NCBI GenBank assembly: GCA_024641095.1
Contig: JAHEDR010000001.1
Span: 508,387-572,386, forward strand
DNA length: 64,000 bases
Direction of reading: 5' to 3'
Origin: Rhodoluna sp.
GTDB taxonomy: Bacteria; Actinomycetota; Actinomycetes; Actinomycetales; Microbacteriaceae
The position numbers and the translations under genes are program-made. Each line of letters begins with the position of its first letter. Positions within the stretch are counted from its first letter, which is position 1. The notes beneath the pieces were generated by a model. It saw only the letters and a list, made by a program, of their open reading frames with translations. It did not search any database and was not told the origin of the DNA. Shown here one piece after another: positions 9,702 through 18,620 of this stretch.

Positions 9702-10460
9702 TTAGTCGTTCTCTAGTTCAGCCATTACTTCGGCTGTGATGTCCAAGTTTGAATAAACATTCTGCACATCGTCCGAATCTTCAAGAGCGTCAATCAGTGC
9801 GATCGATTTGCGAGCAGTGTCGGCATCAACCTGCAAAGGCATAGAAGAAACAAATTCAACGTCAGCACTTTCATAGTCAATACCGGCTGCCTGCAGAGCG
9901 GTACGAACAGCAACCATATCGCTTGGATCGGTGGTGATTACAAACTGTTCTTCGCGATTTTCTACATCTTCAACGCCTACTTCAAGAACCGCTTCCAAAA
10001 TTGCATCTTCAGTAGTTCCCGCTGCCTTCGCAACAACAATTACACCCTTGCGAGCAAATTGGTATGAAACGCTGCCTGGATCAGCCATAGTTCCACCGTT
10101 ACGAGAAACCGCAAGGCGAACTTCTGCAGCTGCACGATTCTTGTTGTCGGTTAGACACTCAATCAGAATGGCAACGCCGTTTGGGCCGTAGCCCTCATAC
10201 ATGATGCTTTGGTATTCAACAGCATCAGCTCCAACACCAGAACCGCGCTTAACTGCACGCTCGATGTTGTCGTTTGGAAGTGAACTCTTGCGACCCTTTT
10301 GAATTGCATCGTAAAGAGTTGGGTTACCGTCAATGTCAGGTCCGCCAATGCGTGCTGCAACTTCAATGTTCTTGATCAGCTTCGCGAATAGCTTTGCGCG
10401 ACGACCGTCAATAACAGCTTTTTTGTGCTTGGTCGTTGCCCATTTGGAGTGGCCAGACAT
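9702..10460 (-). CDS. yebC: YebC/PmpR family regulator
   Basis: 252 aa from the ATG at 10460. An in-frame extension to 10514 is possible but lacks family similarity, and the family start [14 protein letters not shown] lies at this ATG with CAGGAGC 5 nt upstream. The motifs [28 protein letters not shown] and [12 protein letters not shown] are characteristic. YebC proteins bind DNA, and some members assist translation of difficult nascent peptides. Which role applies here is unknown. The gene lies 40 nt downstream of pdxT, followed by ruvC. Confidence 0.95.
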   Translation of the reverse strand: MSGHSKWATTKHKKAVIDGRRAKLFAKLIKNIEVAARIGGPDIDGNPTLYDAIQKGRKSSLPNDNIERAVKRGSGVGADAVEYQSIMYEGYGPNGVAILIECLTDNKNRAAAEVRLAVSRNGGTMADPGSVSYQFARKGVIVVAKAAGTTEDAILEAVLEVGVEDVENREEQFVITTDPSDMVAVRTALQAAGIDYESADVEFVSSMPLQVDADTARKSIALIDALEDSDDVQNVYSNLDITAEVMAELEND

Positions 10461-10500
10461 AGTGCTCCTGTGAATGTATCGGGTTGGTATTGAATCTAGA

Positions 10501-11082
10501 TTACCTAGAATCAACCATCTTCAAGAACAACTGATGCACCCTCAGCTCGCCGGTTACCTCAGGGTGGAATGCGATGCCCATAACGTTTTGGGCCCTTACC
10601 GCTACTACCCTGCCGTCATCAAGACTCGAAAGCACCTCAACACCGGGACCAACTTCTTCGACTATAGGTGCGCGAATAAATGCCGCGTGCACGGGTTCAC
10701 CCGTGATGCCTTTAAACGAAAGATCGGTCTCGAAGGAATCTAGCTGGTTGCCAAAGGCATTGCGGCGCACCGATACATCTAGCCCACCGAAACCAATTTG
10801 ACCCTCGATTCCGTCAACGATTTTTTCGGCGAGCATGATCAAACCGGCGCAAGTTCCAAATGTAGGAAGACCAGATTTGATTTTGTTTTTAATCGGCTCG
10901 AACAAGTCATAGTTAGTGGCTAGCTTTTGAATCACGGTTGATTCGCCACCAGGAATGATCAGGCCATGGCATCGATTCAGTTCGGCAAGAGTTTTAACTT
11001 CAATTGCATCAGCGCCGCAACTTTCTAGCGCAATGATGTGCTCGCGAAAATCCCCCTGAAGGGCTAACACGCCTACCGGCAT
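10501..11082 (-). CDS. pdxT: Pyridoxal 5'-phosphate synthase glutaminase subunit PdxT
   Basis: 193 aa from the ATG at 11082, 4 bp after the pdxS stop. A longer frame to 11166 would overlap pdxS and adds no family sequence. It is a class I glutamine amidotransferase with [10 protein letters not shown] at the N-terminus, the GGES motif, the Cys nucleophile in GTCAGLI near residue 79, and the His-Glu pair in AFHPE near the end. It supplies ammonia from glutamine to PdxS. Confidence 0.96.
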   Translation of the reverse strand: MPVGVLALQGDFREHIIALESCGADAIEVKTLAELNRCHGLIIPGGESTVIQKLATNYDLFEPIKNKIKSGLPTFGTCAGLIMLAEKIVDGIEGQIGFGGLDVSVRRNAFGNQLDSFETDLSFKGITGEPVHAAFIRAPIVEEVGPGVEVLSSLDDGRVVAVRAQNVMGIAFHPEVTGELRVHQLFLKMVDSR

Positions 11083-11086
11083 GCTG

Positions 11087-11983
11087 TTACCAGCCGCGTT
11101 CAGCCAAACGGTGCGGAGCAGGAATATCTGTGACGTTGATACCCACCATTGCTTCGCCAAGTCCACGACTTACCTGAGCCAAAACGTCAGGGTCGTTGTA
11201 GAAAGTAGTTGCCTTCACAATTGCCTTGGCACGCTCAGCCGGGTTGCCCGACTTGAAAATTCCTGAGCCAACGAAAACTCCGTCAGCCCCCATTTGCATC
11301 ATTAGTGCCGCGTCAGCTGGAGTTGCAACTCCACCTGCCACAAACATTACGACTGGAAGCTTTCCGGTTGAAGCAACTTCTCTTACTAGCTCGTATGGTG
11401 CCTGCAGTTCTTTCGCGGCTACGTATAGCTCGTCTTCTGACTTTGCAGCAAGAGCGCGAATTTCACCTGAAATGGTGCGAATGTGCTTCATTGCTTCAGA
11501 AACGTCACCGGTACCGGCTTCTCCCTTAGAGCGAATCATGGCCGCTCCTTCAGTAATTCGACGAAGCGCTTCGCCAAGGTTTGTTGCACCACAAACAAAC
11601 GGAACGTCAAACTTCCACTTATCGATGTGGTTTACGTAATCAGCTGGGCTCAAAACCTCTGACTCATCGATGTAGTCAACTTTGAGTGCTTGCAAAATTT
11701 GAGCCTCAACAAAGTGACCAATGCGAGCCTTAGCCATTACTGGAATTGAAACGGCCTTGATAATGCCATCGATCATGTCTGGGTCAGACATGCGTGATAC
11801 CCCACCCTGTGCGCGAATGTCAGCAGGTACTCGCTCAAGCGCCATTACTGCAACGGCTCCGGCGTCTTCAGCGATCTTTGCCTGTTCAGGGGTTACGACG
11901 TCCATAATGACGCCGCCCTTCATCATCTCGGCAAGGCCGCGCTTTACTAGGGGTGTTGATTTAGATGTCTGAGAATTGCTCAT
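11087..11983 (-). CDS. pdxS: Pyridoxal 5'-phosphate synthase lyase subunit PdxS
   Basis: 298 aa, a (beta/alpha)8 barrel that makes pyridoxal phosphate from ribose 5-phosphate, glyceraldehyde 3-phosphate and ammonia. The signature [20 protein letters not shown] and the substrate lysines (in VMAKARIGH and in [19 protein letters not shown]) are present. With PdxT it is a complete DXP-independent vitamin B6 pathway. The ATG is preceded at 6 nt by TAGACT, with no Shine-Dalgarno. Confidence 0.98.
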   Translation of the reverse strand: MSNSQTSKSTPLVKRGLAEMMKGGVIMDVVTPEQAKIAEDAGAVAVMALERVPADIRAQGGVSRMSDPDMIDGIIKAVSIPVMAKARIGHFVEAQILQALKVDYIDESEVLSPADYVNHIDKWKFDVPFVCGATNLGEALRRITEGAAMIRSKGEAGTGDVSEAMKHIRTISGEIRALAAKSEDELYVAAKELQAPYELVREVASTGKLPVVMFVAGGVATPADAALMMQMGADGVFVGSGIFKSGNPAERAKAIVKATTFYNDPDVLAQVSRGLGEAMVGINVTDIPAPHRLAERGW

Positions 11984-11989
11984 GGCATA

Positions 11990-11995
11990 AGTCTA
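11990..11995 (-). promoter_or_regulatory. -10 element for leaderless pdxS transcript
   Basis: TAGACT on the minus strand followed by 6 nt (TATGCC) and then the pdxS ATG. This is leaderless geometry, and no ribosome-binding site is present. Confidence 0.6.
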
Positions 11996-12016
11996 AGCCA
12001 AGCCACTACTGGCTAC

Positions 12017-12568
12017 TTAACCTTGTGAAACAGAAGCCCAGGCGGAAGCAATGTCTTTACGAACCTCACCCAGGAGCTTTGGCAGAGCCTTTGTCTCAGC
12101 AATGATTGGGAAGAAGTTTGCGTCATTCCTCCATCGCGGCACGATGTGCTGATGCAGATGACCGGCAATACCTGCGCCAGCGACTTCCCCTTGATTCATA
12201 CCAATGTTGAAACCGTGAGCGCCCGAAACCTTTTGCAGAACAGTCATAGCCTGCTGGGTAAGGGCACCAATCTCGGCGACTTCTTCTGGAGTAGCCAAGT
12301 CGTAAGTAGAGATATGGCGATAAGGGCAAACTAAGAGGTGACCTGAGTTGTATGGGAAAAGGTTAAGCAGCGCATAGGCGTGCTTTCCCCTAAATACGAT
12401 TAGAGACTCTTCATCTGGTTTATCAACCGCCAAGCAAAAAGGACAGTCTTGCTCAGCTGGTTGTTGACCGTGCTGAATGTAAACCAAGCGGTGCGGAGTC
12501 CAGAGGTGTTGGAAGGCATTCGGAACACCAGGCATGTCTGCCGATGACTGAATTGATTCCGGGCTCAC
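12017..12568 (-). CDS. HIT family hydrolase (Ap4A phosphorylase-like)
   Basis: 183 aa. The histidine-triad motif HLHQHIVPRW lies near residue 145, with upstream CPFCLAV and FPYNSGHLLVCPYRH elements, matching actinobacterial HIT proteins that cleave dinucleoside polyphosphates. The zinc-type Cys pair is retained. It starts 2 bp after thrS ends, so the two are co-translated. In other actinobacteria a phosphatidylinositol/mannoside gene block follows this gene. Here pdxS follows directly after 33 bp. Confidence 0.9.
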   Translation of the reverse strand: MSPESIQSSADMPGVPNAFQHLWTPHRLVYIQHGQQPAEQDCPFCLAVDKPDEESLIVFRGKHAYALLNLFPYNSGHLLVCPYRHISTYDLATPEEVAEIGALTQQAMTVLQKVSGAHGFNIGMNQGEVAGAGIAGHLHQHIVPRWRNDANFFPIIAETKALPKLLGEVRKDIASAWASVSQG

Positions 12569-12570
12569 TT

Positions 12571-14568
12571 CTAGACCTGCACCTTGGTTTCGATTGCCTC
12601 AAGAATGCGACGGACTGCATCGGCTACCGGGATGCCGTTCTCTTGTGAACCATCGCGGAAGCGGAAAGAAACAGCACCTGCGGCCTGATCGTTTTCGCCA
12701 GCGATAAGCATGAACGGAACCTTGGCCATGGTGTGGTTTCTAATCTTCTTCTGCATGCGGTCATCGGAATCATCAACCTGGGCTCGCACACCATGAGTGC
12801 GCAGTTCAGCAACAACGCCGTGTAGATATTCTGAGAATGCATCGGCAATAGGAACCGCGACAACCTGTACCGGGGCTAGCCAAGGTGGGAAGTGGCCCGC
12901 GTAGTGCTCAGTAAGTACACCAAAGAATCTCTCAACGGATCCGAATAGCGCACGGTGAATCATCACTGGACGCTGTTTAGTACCGTCTTGAGTTGTGTAG
13001 TCAAGGTCAAAACGCTCAGGAAGATTGAAATCAAGTTGAATCGTTGACATCTGCCAGGTTCTTCCGATTGCATCGCGCGCCTGCACCGAAATCTTTGGGC
13101 CGTAGAAAGCTGCCCCGCCCGGATCGGGAACAAGCTCAAGACCAGAGTCCGCTGCAACTTGCTCCAAAGTTTCTGTAGCGGTCTTCCAAATTTCGTCACT
13201 GCCAACGAATTTTGGATTGCCATCTTCTTTGGTTGAAAGTTCAAGGTAGAAATCGTTTAAGCCGTAATCCTTCAAGAGATTCAAAACGAATTGAAGAACA
13301 TCGGTGAGTTCTTGCTTCATATTTTCTTGCGTCACAAACAAGTGCGCGTCATCTTGAGTTAGCCCACGGACGCGAGTAAGGCCATGCAACACGCCACTCT
13401 TTTCATTGCGGTAAACGGTTCCGAACTCAAACATGCGTTGTGGCAGGTCGCGGTATGAACGCGGCTGGCTACGGTAAATCAAAATGTGGAACGGGCAGTT
13501 CATTGGCTTCAGGTAGTAATCCTGGCCAACCTTCTTTACGTTGCCCTCTTCGTCGAGTTCCTCATCCATGCGGATTGGTGGAAACATGCCGTCGGCGTAA
13601 GTCTGCAAGTGGCCCGAGATTTCAAAAAGGTTGCTCTTTGAAATATGCGGTGAATAAACGAAGTCATAGCCAGATTCTTCGTGGCGTTTGCGCGAGTAGT
13701 CCTCCATGACCTTGCGCATAATTCCACCCTTTGGATGGAACACCGCGAGACCGGAACCAATCTCCTCTGGAAATGAGAAAAGATCCAAATCAACGCCCAA
13801 GCGTCGGTGATCTCGTTTGGCAGCTTCCTCTAGGCGTTCTTGATGTGCTCGAAGTTCATCTTTGGTTGGCCAAGCGGTTCCATAAACGCGCTGAAGTTGC
13901 TTATTGTTTTCATTTCCTCGCCAGTATGCAGATGCAACGCGAGTCAAGGCAAAACCATTGCCAATCATTCGAGTATTTGGCAGGTGTGGACCGCGGCAAA
14001 GATCGCGCCAGAGTGTTTGACCCGATTGCGGATCTACATTGTCGTAAATAGTAAGTTCACCGGCACCAACCTCGGCTTCACCCTCGCCTAGGTCTGACCC
14101 TTTTAGTCCAATTAGCTCCAACTTGTATGGCTCACCTGAGAGCTCCACCTTGGCATCGTCATCGTTTGTCACCCTGCGCACAAATCGTTGCCCAGATTGA
14201 ACGATCTTCTGCATAGCCTTTTCGAGACTCTTCAGATCCTCAGGAGTAAAGGCATCGAGTACATCGAAGTCGTAGTAAAAACCATCTTTGATTGGGGGGC
14301 CAATTCCAAGCTTGGCTTCTGGATTTATGTTTTGAACTGCCTGAGCTAGTACGTGTGCGGTTGAGTGTCTAAGAATGTTCAGGCCGTCTTCGCTTGAGAT
14401 TGCAACGCCCTCGACGGTATCGCCGTTTGCCAACTTGTGGGCCAGGTCCTTTAATTCGCCGTTGACTCTCATGGCGACGATGGTTTTTTCTGTAAACAAC
14501 TTGAAACCATCAGCGCCTGCTTCGGCCACAACCGATGATCCATCGACGATTACGTTGAGAGTTGACAC
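12571..14568 (-). CDS. thrS: Threonyl-tRNA synthetase
   Basis: 665 aa from the GTG at 14568, chosen over the in-frame ATG at 14637 because GAGG lies 5-6 nt upstream and the TGS domain begins directly after it. Order: TGS (about 1-62), tRNA-editing SAD domain with [10 protein letters not shown] and the GPHLPNT zinc motif, the class II core ([34 protein letters not shown], motif 3 near [15 protein letters not shown]), and the C-terminal anticodon domain. No T-box or other long leader is visible. Confidence 0.97.
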   Translation of the reverse strand: MSTLNVIVDGSSVVAEAGADGFKLFTEKTIVAMRVNGELKDLAHKLANGDTVEGVAISSEDGLNILRHSTAHVLAQAVQNINPEAKLGIGPPIKDGFYYDFDVLDAFTPEDLKSLEKAMQKIVQSGQRFVRRVTNDDDAKVELSGEPYKLELIGLKGSDLGEGEAEVGAGELTIYDNVDPQSGQTLWRDLCRGPHLPNTRMIGNGFALTRVASAYWRGNENNKQLQRVYGTAWPTKDELRAHQERLEEAAKRDHRRLGVDLDLFSFPEEIGSGLAVFHPKGGIMRKVMEDYSRKRHEESGYDFVYSPHISKSNLFEISGHLQTYADGMFPPIRMDEELDEEGNVKKVGQDYYLKPMNCPFHILIYRSQPRSYRDLPQRMFEFGTVYRNEKSGVLHGLTRVRGLTQDDAHLFVTQENMKQELTDVLQFVLNLLKDYGLNDFYLELSTKEDGNPKFVGSDEIWKTATETLEQVAADSGLELVPDPGGAAFYGPKISVQARDAIGRTWQMSTIQLDFNLPERFDLDYTTQDGTKQRPVMIHRALFGSVERFFGVLTEHYAGHFPPWLAPVQVVAVPIADAFSEYLHGVVAELRTHGVRAQVDDSDDRMQKKIRNHTMAKVPFMLIAGENDQAAGAVSFRFRDGSQENGIPVADAVRRILEAIETKVQV

Positions 14569-14600
14569 AAAAACCTCATTTAGCTTGAAATATTGCTCTA

Positions 14601-14606
14601 ATCCTA
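14601..14606 (-). promoter_or_regulatory. -10 element of thrS promoter
   Basis: TAGGAT on the minus strand, 32 bp before the GTG, would give a leader of about 25 nt carrying the GAGG ribosome-binding site. No convincing -35 was found. Confidence 0.35.
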
Positions 14607-14652
14607 ACCTCGTGCGGCCTGCGAGCCTGCCTGCCAAATCGGGTGATTGTGC

Positions 14653-14658
14653 TATTTT
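14653..14658 (+). promoter_or_regulatory. Possible -10 element of the VIT-family gene
   Basis: TATTTT lies 8 nt before the ATG at 14667 and no Shine-Dalgarno is visible. The spacing is slightly longer than at the clear leaderless genes, so this is tentative. Confidence 0.3.
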
Positions 14659-14666
14659 TCTGAATT

Positions 14667-15404
14667 ATGACCAAACCCAAAATTGTGAAGCTTGATGAAG
14701 CCGTTATGGCCAATCAAGAGTTCCAACGTTCGGTGATGGCCGCCAAGCTAAATTGGCTTCGCGCGGGAGTCCTAGGCGCCAACGATGGAATTGTCTCCAC
14801 AGCGGGTTTAGTTATGGGTGTTGCCGGTGCGACCACCGATTCTTCTGCGATTCTGATTGCCGGTGTTGCCGGTCTGGTTGCCGGTTCGATTTCAATGGCT
14901 GGTGGAGAGTACACCTCGGTAAGCGCCCAAAAAGACAGTGAAAAGGCCGCTCTTGAAAAGGAGCGCCGCGAACTTGCCGAAGATCCAGAGGGTGAGCTGC
15001 GCGAGCTGGCATGGTTCTATGAACAAAAAGGCATGTCACTGGAACTTGCAACCAAGGTGGCTAAAGAGCTAACTGCTAAAGATGCACTCAAGGCTCACGC
15101 TGAGGCTGAGTTGGGCATTGACTCTGAACAGCACGCTAGCCCGGGTCAAGCCGCATTGGCCTCATTTATTGCTTTCGCCGGAGGTTCCCTTCTGCCGCTA
15201 CTTGCGGTTACCGGACCTTGGATTTCCGCGCGTATCCCGGTAACAGTTTTTGCGGTTGTGGCTTCACTTGCGATCACTGGCTATGTGGGAGCAAAAATTG
15301 GCGGCGCCAAATCAGCGGCGGCAATTATTCGAAACGTTGTGGTGAGCTTGCTTACCATGGGTATCACTTATGGCATTGGTCAATTGGTAGGTACAGCTAT
15401 CTAG
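14667..15404 (+). CDS. VIT1/CCC1 family iron/manganese transporter-like membrane protein
   Basis: 245 aa. The family signature LRAGVLGANDGIVSTAGLVMGVAGA lies around residues 30-55. There are five predicted helices and, between helices 2 and 3, a charged cytoplasmic segment (EKAALEKERRELAEDPEGEL and following) corresponding to the metal-binding loop of VIT transporters. It probably moves Fe(II) or Mn(II) out of the cytoplasm; the substrate cannot be fixed from sequence. It is divergent from thrS and stands alone. Confidence 0.85.
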   Translation: MTKPKIVKLDEAVMANQEFQRSVMAAKLNWLRAGVLGANDGIVSTAGLVMGVAGATTDSSAILIAGVAGLVAGSISMAGGEYTSVSAQKDSEKAALEKERRELAEDPEGELRELAWFYEQKGMSLELATKVAKELTAKDALKAHAEAELGIDSEQHASPGQAALASFIAFAGGSLLPLLAVTGPWISARIPVTVFAVVASLAITGYVGAKIGGAKSAAAIIRNVVVSLLTMGITYGIGQLVGTAI

Positions 15405-15417
15405 CGATTCCCCCAGT

Positions 15418-15423
15418 TATGCT
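15418..15423 (+). promoter_or_regulatory. -10 element for leaderless mqo transcript
   Basis: TATGCT followed by 6 nt (GGTTGT) and then the GTG start of mqo. There is no ribosome-binding site. Confidence 0.55.
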
Positions 15424-15429
15424 GGTTGT

Positions 15430-16908
15430 GTGAATTCAAAGAAGAAAATTGACGTAGCCCTGGTTGGTGGGGGCATCATGAGTGCCACTCTCGGCACCTT
15501 TCTAAAGCTTCTAAAGCCAGAATTGACAATCGAAGTCTTTGAGCGACTCGAAGGTACCGCTCTTGAGAGCAGCAACCCTTGGAATAACGCGGGAACCGGT
15601 CACGCGGCACTCTGCGAACTTAACTACATGCCTGACTCTAAGGATGGCAGCCTACCAAACCCTGCCAAGGCAGTAGCAATTAATGAGCAGTTTCAACTTT
15701 CTAGGCAGTTCTGGTCTTATCTAGTTGAAAACCAGATTCTGAAATCACCAAGCACCTTCATCAACGCCACACCTCACATGACTTTTGTTCGAGGCGCGAA
15801 AGATGTTGACTACCTACGCCGCAGATTTGAAGCACTAAAAACACAGCCGCTTTTTGCCGGCATTGAATACTCAGAAGACCCAAAGCAAATCGCCGAGTGG
15901 GCACCCCTTTTAATCAAAGGCCGCACCGCGGATGAGCCGATTGCTGCAACCAGAATTAACAGCGGAACAGACGTTGACTTTGGTGCAATCACAAATCAAC
16001 TTTTTGAATACCTTGCAAAAAACGGTGTTGCTGTTCACACTGCATCCGAGGTAACTGATTTGGTGCGCGACCGAGACAACTCTTGGAACATCAAAGTAAA
16101 GAACACAGCTACTTCTTCAACCGAATACTTGAACTCGAAGTTTGTTTTCGTGGGTGCCGGTGGTTGGGCGCTAAAGCTTCTTCAGAAGTCTGGCATCGCC
16201 GAGGCCAAGGGATACGGCACATTCCCGGTCGGTGGGCAGTGGCTACGAACCGATAATCCAAAGATTGTTGCACAACACAAAGCTAAGGTTTACAGCCAAG
16301 CCTCTGTTGGCGCCCCGCCGATGTCTGTCCCTCACCTAGACACACGAGTCGTCAACGGAAAGCCTTCGTTGCTGTTTGGCCCTTACGCAACCGCAAACCC
16401 AAAGTTCCTTAAGAATGGCAGCATCTTTGACCTGCCTGCCTCTCTTCGCCCGGCAAACCTAATTCCATACCTTGCCGTAGGCCTCACCAACTTCTCACTG
16501 GTGCAGTACCTCGTTGGCGAATTACTTAAGACAAAGTCACGTAAATTCCAATCTCTGCAGGAATTCATGCCGAGCGCAAAAGCCGAAGACTGGCAGCTTC
16601 TGAATGCCGGTCAACGCGCGCAGGTAATCAAGAAAGATTCGGTAAAGGGCGGCGTGCTTCAATTTGGTACCGAGGTTATTACTGCTCGCGACGGAAGCAT
16701 TTCTGGTCTACTTGGTGCATCACCGGGTGCGTCTACTGCTGTGCACGTGATGCTTCAGGTTTTGGAAAGAAGTTTTGCTTCGGAATTTTCATCATGGAAG
16801 AAGCAGATTTCTAAGATGATTCCAAGCTTCGGAACAAAGCTCTCCGATGACCCAAAGAAGGCTGCGGCCTCACTGGCATCAACTGCCAAAACTTTGAATC
16901 TGAATTAG
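15430..16908 (+). CDS. mqo: Malate:quinone oxidoreductase
   Basis: 492 aa, the usual Mqo length. An N-terminal FAD-binding VALVGGGIMSATLG is followed by the family blocks NNAGTGHAALCELNY, SGTDVDFGAITNQL and GAGGWALKLLQKSG. The C-terminal LGASPGASTAVHVML completes the flavin site. It is a peripheral membrane enzyme that oxidises malate to oxaloacetate and passes electrons to menaquinone, replacing or supplementing NAD-dependent malate dehydrogenase. The GTG start has leaderless geometry. Confidence 0.97.
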   Translation: MNSKKKIDVALVGGGIMSATLGTFLKLLKPELTIEVFERLEGTALESSNPWNNAGTGHAALCELNYMPDSKDGSLPNPAKAVAINEQFQLSRQFWSYLVENQILKSPSTFINATPHMTFVRGAKDVDYLRRRFEALKTQPLFAGIEYSEDPKQIAEWAPLLIKGRTADEPIAATRINSGTDVDFGAITNQLFEYLAKNGVAVHTASEVTDLVRDRDNSWNIKVKNTATSSTEYLNSKFVFVGAGGWALKLLQKSGIAEAKGYGTFPVGGQWLRTDNPKIVAQHKAKVYSQASVGAPPMSVPHLDTRVVNGKPSLLFGPYATANPKFLKNGSIFDLPASLRPANLIPYLAVGLTNFSLVQYLVGELLKTKSRKFQSLQEFMPSAKAEDWQLLNAGQRAQVIKKDSVKGGVLQFGTEVITARDGSISGLLGASPGASTAVHVMLQVLERSFASEFSSWKKQISKMIPSFGTKLSDDPKKAAASLASTAKTLNLN

Positions 16909-16913
16909 TTTTT

Positions 16914-16988
16914 TGGTGGTCGATACTGGGATCGAACCAGTGACCCCTTCCATGTCAAGGAAGTGCGCTACCGCTGCGCCAATCGACC
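16914..16988 (-). tRNA. tRNA-Val (GAC)
   Basis: 75 nt on the minus strand including an encoded CCA. The acceptor stem is GGTCGAT/ATCGACC, the anticodon stem CTTCC/GGAAG encloses the loop TTGACAT (anticodon GAC), and the T-loop is GGTTCGATCC. It is the last of a three-tRNA unit. Confidence 0.95.
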
Positions 16989-17025
16989 GAAGTAAGAACC
17001 AGATTTGTAAACCCAGAACTTTTCG

Positions 17026-17100
17026 AGGTGGAGACGGGATTTGAACCCGTGGGTTTACAGCTTTGCAGGCTGTTGCTTTGGGCCGCTCAGCCACTCCACC
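17026..17100 (-). tRNA. tRNA-Cys (GCA)
   Basis: Minus strand, acceptor GGTGGAG/CTCCACC with a U discriminator. The anticodon stem ACAGC/GCTGT has the loop CTGCAAA (anticodon GCA), and the T-arm is CGGGTTCAAATCCCG. CCA is not encoded. Confidence 0.95.
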
Positions 17101-17130
17101 ATGCTTTTGCGAGGCTTACGCCCTACTGCG

Positions 17131-17203
17131 AGCGGATGACGAGATTCGAACTCGCGACCCCAACCTTGGCAAGGTTGTGCTCTACCAACTGAGCCACATC
17201 CGC
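17131..17203 (-). tRNA. tRNA-Gly (GCC)
   Basis: 73 nt on the minus strand, acceptor GCGGATG/CATCCGC. The anticodon stem CAACC/GGTTG has the loop TTGCCAA (anticodon GCC), and the T-loop is GTTCGAATC. CCA is not encoded. It is the first gene of the Gly-Cys-Val unit, an arrangement common in actinobacteria. Confidence 0.95.
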
Positions 17204-17227
17204 GTGCCTTGTTTCCAAGACTTGGCT

Positions 17228-17256
17228 ACTCTAACCGAAATTTCCGGCCATCGCAA
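17228..17256 (-). promoter_or_regulatory. Promoter of the tRNA-Gly-Cys-Val unit
   Basis: On the minus strand, TTGCGA (17256-17251), a 17-bp spacer and TAGAGT (17233-17228). Transcription would start near 17221, about 18 nt before the tRNA-Gly 5' end. This is the best -35/-10 pair seen in the window. Confidence 0.65.
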
Positions 17257-17273
17257 ACTTCTTTAGAGGGTGT

Positions 17274-18551
17274 CTAGCCCTTCCAGGACCATCTTGGGTC
17301 AGCCTCTGAGTAGGCATTCTCGCCGTGAAGCACGTTATCGACGCCAGCAATTTCATCGGTGCTGGTCACTCTAAATCCAATGGTCTTTTGAATCAGAATT
17401 CCGATCAAGTACGAAATCACAAACGCATATACCAAAACTACGAGTGCGCCTATTGCTTGCTTACCAAGTTGAGCTGGCCCGGATCCCAGGAATAACCCAA
17501 CACCGGTTCCAAACAAACCGATAAATAGTGTGCCCACAAGACCACCTACAAGGTGAATTCCCACTACATCCAATGAATCGTCGAAACCCAAGATGTACTT
17601 CAATTCAATTGCGAGGGCACAGACAACACCAACTATGACGCCAAGCAACAATGCGAAAACAGGCTGAAGGTATGCGCAGCTTGGAGTGATTGCCACCAAA
17701 CCTGCAACTGCCCCCGATGCCGCGCCAATTGAGGTTGGCTTTTTGTGCGCGATTTGTTCGTAGGCAATCCAACTCAACATTGCACCAACCGGAGCGGCCA
17801 AAGTATTAATGAACGATAAGGACGCTATGCCATCTGCTGCCAATTCCGACCCGGCATTGAACCCAAACCATCCAAACCAAAGTATCGCCGCACCAATTAG
17901 AGTCAGTGGCACGTTGTGCGGTGCATGCATTCCTTTAGTAAATCCAAAACGCTTGCCAACCACTAGAGCTAGAGCCAGTGCCGAAGCTCCGGATGCCACC
18001 TCAACCACGGTGCCGCCGGCAAAGTCCAATACGCCAACGTTATAGACCAACCAACCGCCGTCGACAACCTTGCCGTCCTGTGCAGTGAAGTTGAAGATCC
18101 AACTTGCAACCGGAAAATAAACGAGAACGGCCCAGATTCCTCCAAAGAGCATCCAAGACCCAAATTTTGCGCGGTCAGCAATTGCACCCGAAATTAGTGC
18201 AACGGTAATGATGGCAAAGGTTCCCTGAAAACCAGCAAATGCAAGCCCAAAACCATCTCCGGCTTTTGCCTGAGAGAGCACATCGTTCAAGAACAACTTT
18301 TCTACATCTATTCCGAAGACGCCATCCACACCAATGAAGGCTCCCGTGCCGGCCGAGCCAAAGGTCATCGCATAGCCAAAGACAACCCACATCACCCCGA
18401 TCATCGCGAGCGAACCAAAACTCATCATCATCATGCTGACGACGCTTGATGCACGCACTAGACCGCCGTAGAAGAATGCCAGGCCTGGTGTCATAAACAG
18501 CACCAACGCCGAGCAAATAATTAGGAACATTGTGGTGTTCTGATGAATCAT
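17274..18551 (-). CDS. amt: Ammonium transporter (Amt family), second of tandem pair
   Basis: 425 aa from the ATG at 18551, preceded by GAAAGG; the upstream in-frame ATG at 18575 lacks a site. Eleven predicted helices. Family motifs include MTPGLAFFYGGLVR, DFAGGTVVEVASG, FGWFGFNAGSEL and DDSLDVVGIHLVGGLVGTLFIG, which contains the twin-His pore region. It conducts ammonium. It is closely similar along its length to the upstream copy and is separated from it by a terminator-like hairpin, so its expression may depend on read-through. Confidence 0.95.
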   Translation of the reverse strand: MIHQNTTMFLIICSALVLFMTPGLAFFYGGLVRASSVVSMMMMSFGSLAMIGVMWVVFGYAMTFGSAGTGAFIGVDGVFGIDVEKLFLNDVLSQAKAGDGFGLAFAGFQGTFAIITVALISGAIADRAKFGSWMLFGGIWAVLVYFPVASWIFNFTAQDGKVVDGGWLVYNVGVLDFAGGTVVEVASGASALALALVVGKRFGFTKGMHAPHNVPLTLIGAAILWFGWFGFNAGSELAADGIASLSFINTLAAPVGAMLSWIAYEQIAHKKPTSIGAASGAVAGLVAITPSCAYLQPVFALLLGVIVGVVCALAIELKYILGFDDSLDVVGIHLVGGLVGTLFIGLFGTGVGLFLGSGPAQLGKQAIGALVVLVYAFVISYLIGILIQKTIGFRVTSTDEIAGVDNVLHGENAYSEADPRWSWKG

Positions 18552-18573
18552 TCTTCTACCTTTCAAACGCGCC

Positions 18574-18601
18574 AAAAGGAGGAGCCCTTGTGAGCTCCTC
18601 C
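18574..18601 (-). terminator. Terminator-like hairpin between the two amt genes
   Basis: Perfect 8-bp stem GGAGGAGC/GCTCCTCC (18578-18601, 8-nt loop), followed on the minus strand by TTTT. It lies 19 bp past the upstream amt stop and may attenuate transcription into the second amt. Confidence 0.7.
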
Positions 18602-18620
18602 CCTTGGCTAAATACTTTGT

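Noticed and set aside
14569-14666. T-box or other riboswitch before thrS
   Set aside because: The leader is under about 30 nt and has no specifier loop or terminator.
16879-17266. Open frames across the tRNA cluster (both strands)
   Set aside because: They overlap three complete tRNA genes with correct stems and anticodons.
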